14,895 bases of DNA, from NCBI GenBank assembly GCA_028866335.1, contig JAGWIL010000021.1, forward strand, positions 1-14,895, in the 5' to 3' direction. A program made the position numbers and the translations under genes. The stretch is from Rhodospirillales bacterium. Lineage in GTDB: Bacteria > Pseudomonadota > Alphaproteobacteria > Acetobacterales > Acetobacteraceae. Each line of letters starts with the position of its first letter. The first letter of the stretch is position 1. Positions 13,590-14,895 of the stretch are shown piece after piece. Under the pieces are notes generated by a model that was not told where the DNA came from, made no database searches, and was given only the letters and a program-made list of their open reading frames with translations.

Positions 13590-13667
13590 TTGGAGTAATA
13601 AGCCCTTATACTATTTTATCATGCCAAATTTTATAGTGGCACATACAATTTAATCTAAAGGGCAATT
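13590..13667 (+). other. structured non-coding segment
   Basis: After the 11814 gene, GCCCTT (13602-13607) can pair with AAGGGC (13658-13663). This encloses smaller pairings, TGCCA/TGGCA (13622-13626 with 13637-13641) or alternatively ACTAT/ATAGT. The two inner options compete. The segment could be a folded 3' untranslated region or part of a short RNA ending at the adjoining terminator. A 10-codon ORF at 13621-13653 lies inside but has no ribosome site. Confidence 0.4.
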
Positions 13668-13715
13668 AGGCCGGTGAGCGGTACACCTGTATCTTTCACC
13701 GGCCTTTCGTTTATT
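13668..13715 (+). terminator. rho-independent terminator after the 11814 gene
   Basis: AGGCCGGTGA (13668-13677) and TCACCGGCCT (13696-13705) form a perfect 10-bp GC-rich stem with an 18-base loop, followed by TTCGTTTATTT. It is the strongest GC stem in the window and separates the capsid block from the repeat-gene/neck block at 13738. Confidence 0.85.
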
Positions 13716-13737
13716 TAATAGAATTAAAGTGAGTGCT

Positions 13738-13899
13738 ATGAAATCTTTAAATTTAAATCAAAGAAAAGCATTAGCTCAAATCGGTCACCCTCAACATCTT
13801 GATAAGCTAGTTAATGATCCTAGTGAGTATGTTAGATTACAAGTAGCTGGACATGGTAACATTAAGCATCTAGATAAGCTAGTTGATGACCTTTATTGA
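13738..13899 (+). CDS. LRV/HEAT-like repeat protein cut short by an in-frame TGA
   Basis: This 53-residue open frame has the cap M-K-S-L-N-L-N-Q-R-K-A-L-A-Q-I-G, one full unit (H-P-Q-H-L-D-K-L-V-N-D-P-S-E-Y-V-R-L-Q-V-A-G-H-G) and most of a second unit (N-I-K-H-L-D-K-L-V-D-D-L-Y). It then hits TGA at 13897-13899, where the consensus has an acidic codon before W-V-R. After that TGA the same frame continues W-V-R-G-I-V-K-N-K-F-K-E-I-K to a TGA at 13951-13953, so the ancestral product had two units and a normal C-terminal cap. The short product would lack the second helix and the cap. It begins 22 bases after the terminator run and is the first gene of a new block. Confidence 0.65.
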   Translation: MKSLNLNQRKALAQIGHPQHLDKLVNDPSEYVRLQVAGHGNIKHLDKLVDDLY

Positions 13900-13953
13900 T
13901 GGGTTAGAGGAATAGTCAAGAATAAATTTAAAGAGATAAAGGGAAATAAATGA
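13897..13953 (+). pseudogene. distal part of the 13738 repeat gene beyond the premature stop
   Basis: In frame with 13738, the codons after TGA encode W-V-R-G-I-V-K-N-K-F-K-E-I-K-G-N-K and end at TGA 13951-13953, overlapping the ATG of the next gene (ATGA). The family's terminal K-E-I-K cap and the coupling junction are therefore intact although the gene is interrupted. The interruption is a substitution-type change, not a frameshift. AAAGGGA at 13938-13944 inside this stretch is the ribosome site of the next gene. Confidence 0.65.
13938..13944 (+). promoter_or_regulatory. Shine-Dalgarno for the 13950 gene
   Basis: AAAGGGA ends 5 bases before the ATG at 13950, inside the terminal codons of the interrupted repeat gene. 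It is the third case in this window of a repeat gene's last codons supplying the next gene's ribosome site. Confidence 0.65.
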
Positions 13954-14651
13954 CCAGAATATTTGATCCTACTCAAGCAAGAATATCAGAAATAAAGATA
14001 TTTGAGAATTGTGTGTCTTCCTTAAAGACAAATATAGGTCAAATAGCTGCCGGATACGGTAAATCTCCTTGGCCTGTTTCTCATGTAGCAGGATCACAAG
14101 CCTTTAGAGAAATGGCTAGACAACAAAAAATACCTGAGTTGCCTTTTCTAGGTTTAATTATTACTGCGATAAAACCCAGTGAGGAAGGCTATAACAATCA
14201 AGCTATGTACAATGGCTTTTATATGGGTCAGGTTGGTTCTGAAACAAGTCAACCAACAAATATAATTTTACATGTAAGGCCAGTTGCTATTGAAGCTCAG
14301 ATTATTGTATACACTCAAACATTTAGTGATGTATCTGATTTTGCACAAAGGTGGCTCTTTAGGGAAAGAGACATTCAATTTTCATTGAATACAAAAAGCT
14401 ACAACCTACCTATCAAAGTTGTTCTAACTGAGGACTTGGCTATACCCGAAGAAGATTTTAGTGAAATGGGTAATCTGTTTGCCATGCAAGCAGGATTAAC
14501 AATGTATGCTTATGTAGGTGTGCTAGAGTTACAACCCTCCATTACCAAAGTTGAGATGAATTTAGAATCTGCTAATTTAGATACAAAAGTTACTCAAGTT
14601 GTAACAAGCAAGAACATAGAAAAAACTACTAATGGATTGGTACAAAGTTAG
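13950..14651 (+). CDS. putative neck/tail structural protein, 233 residues
   Basis: I do not recognise this family with confidence. The protein is soluble and mixed alpha/beta. Residues 1-60 are helical (S-E-I-K-I-F-E-N-C-V-S-S-L-K). A beta-rich middle follows (L-P-F-L-G-L-I-I-T-A-I-K-P; N-I-I-L-H-V-R-P-V-A-I-E-A-Q-I-I-V-Y-T-Q-T-F). Then come S-D-V-S-D-F-A-Q-R-W-L-F and D-I-Q-F-S-L-N-T-K-S-Y-N-L-P-I-K-V-V-L. The C-terminus has Y-A-Y-V-G-V-L-E-L-Q-P and a polar tail. A core in which a long strand precedes a D-x-x-x-F-x-x-R-W helix and a P-I-K-V-V-L strand is reminiscent of small tail-completion or sheath-terminator proteins, and the location downstream of the capsid block is compatible, but this is a weak inference. 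AAAGGGA supports the ATG. Repeat genes flank it on both sides. Confidence 0.65.
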   Translation: MTRIFDPTQARISEIKIFENCVSSLKTNIGQIAAGYGKSPWPVSHVAGSQAFREMARQQKIPELPFLGLIITAIKPSEEGYNNQAMYNGFYMGQVGSETSQPTNIILHVRPVAIEAQIIVYTQTFSDVSDFAQRWLFRERDIQFSLNTKSYNLPIKVVLTEDLAIPEEDFSEMGNLFAMQAGLTMYAYVGVLELQPSITKVEMNLESANLDTKVTQVVTSKNIEKTTNGLVQS

Positions 14652-14653
14652 CT

Positions 14654-14895
14654 ATGAAACCTTTAAATTTAAACCAAAGAAAAGCTCTAGCCTCTATCGG
14701 TTACCCTCAACATCTAGATAAGCTAGTGAATGATTCTAATTGGCAGGTTAGATCTGAAGTAGCTGAACATGGTCACATAAAACATCTAGACAAGCTAGTG
14801 AATGATTCTGATCCTGAGGTTAGAGAACAAGTGGCTATTCATGGCCACCCTCACCATCTAGATAAACTAGTTAATGATCGTAATGTGAATGTCAA
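14654..14895 (+). CDS. LRV/HEAT-like repeat protein, at least three units (runs off right edge)
   Basis: Eighty complete codons are visible before the window ends. The cap M-K-P-L-N-L-N-Q-R-K-A-L-A-S-I-G is followed by Y-P-Q-H-L-D-K-L-V-N-D-S-N-W-Q-V-R-S-E-V-A, then H-I-K-H-L-D-K-L-V-N-D-S-D-P-E-V-R-E-Q-V-A, then H-P-H-H-L-D-K-L-V-N-D-R-N-V-N-V. The units are close to consensus in both protein and DNA and resemble the 2293 copy, so this is one of the younger-looking members. It begins 2 bases after the stop of the 13950 gene. There is no strong ribosome site, so it probably depends on translation of the upstream gene. The final number of units is unknown. Confidence 0.85.
   Translation, partial: MKPLNLNQRKALASIGYPQHLDKLVNDSNWQVRSEVAEHGHIKHLDKLVNDSDPEVREQVAIHGHPHHLDKLVNDRNVNV

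Noticed and set aside
13621..13653. Ten-codon ORF (MPNFIVAHTI) between the 11814 gene and the terminator
   Set aside because: It has no ribosome site, is extremely short and lies inside predicted RNA structure. Chance is the simplest explanation.
13897..13899. TGA read as tryptophan (alternative genetic code)
   Set aside because: Many other genes here end in TGA at well-formed junctions (1241, 4002, 4139, 4417, 6749). The consensus at this position is acidic or polar, not tryptophan, with W already present at the next codon.
1106..14895. CRISPR-like or transposon-like array from the recurring DNA repeat
   Set aside because: The repeats are in-frame 72-bp coding units with no constant-length unique spacers, no terminal inverted repeats and no target-site duplications that I can see. 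The pattern is explained by protein repeats.

Overview
The window looks like part of a large tailed dsDNA phage (Caudoviricetes), possibly a jumbo phage. It is AT-rich, every supportable gene lies on the + strand, and genes are tightly packed with ATGA, GTGA and TAATG junctions. It carries a major capsid protein with neighbouring virion genes, plus viral-style accessory enzymes: the C-terminal end of a SET-domain protein, a SprT-like metallopeptidase and a type IB topoisomerase. The host cannot be determined from the sequence. There are no tRNA genes, CRISPR arrays, insertion sequences or integrase genes that I can see.

Layout. 1-7461 is an accessory/non-structural block of short genes running without internal terminators: SET-domain end, SprT-like peptidase, several unrecognised proteins and topoisomerase IB. 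7462-7770 is non-coding and holds two strong hairpin terminators. 7771-11484 is a capsid block: an acidic protein with an N-terminal zinc-ribbon-like module, a beta-rich putative decoration protein and the major capsid protein, followed by a GC-rich hairpin. 11551-13589 holds a small post-capsid protein and a large unrecognised, probably virion, protein, followed by structured non-coding DNA and a terminator. 13738-14895 resumes with repeat-protein genes on both sides of a possible neck/tail protein.

The most unusual feature is a family of at least nine small genes encoding the same module: a roughly 16-residue N-terminal cap (consensus M-x-x-L-x-L-N-Q-R-K-A-L-A-x-I-G) followed by one to five copies of a 24-residue repeat of the form H-x-x-H-L-D-K-L-V-N-D-P-x-x-x-V-R-x-x-V-A-x-H-G. 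The unit length and the D-P-x-x-x-V-R-x-x-V-A pattern fit the leucine-rich-repeat variant (LRV)/HEAT-like class of alpha-solenoid. Copies lie between otherwise unrelated genes at 1106, 1626, 2293, 4001, 4138, 6314, 7309, 13738 and 14654. Many overlap the next gene by a few bases, and some carry the next gene's Shine-Dalgarno sequence in their last codons. A degenerate version is fused to the C-terminus of the 2576-3835 protein. At least two copies are broken (two frameshifts in one, an in-frame stop in another), so the family appears to expand, spread and decay. Its function is unknown.

The major capsid gene uses CGT/CGC for arginine (18 of 21), whereas the topoisomerase gene uses AGA/AGG (23 of 26). 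This suggests stronger translational selection on the major virion genes.
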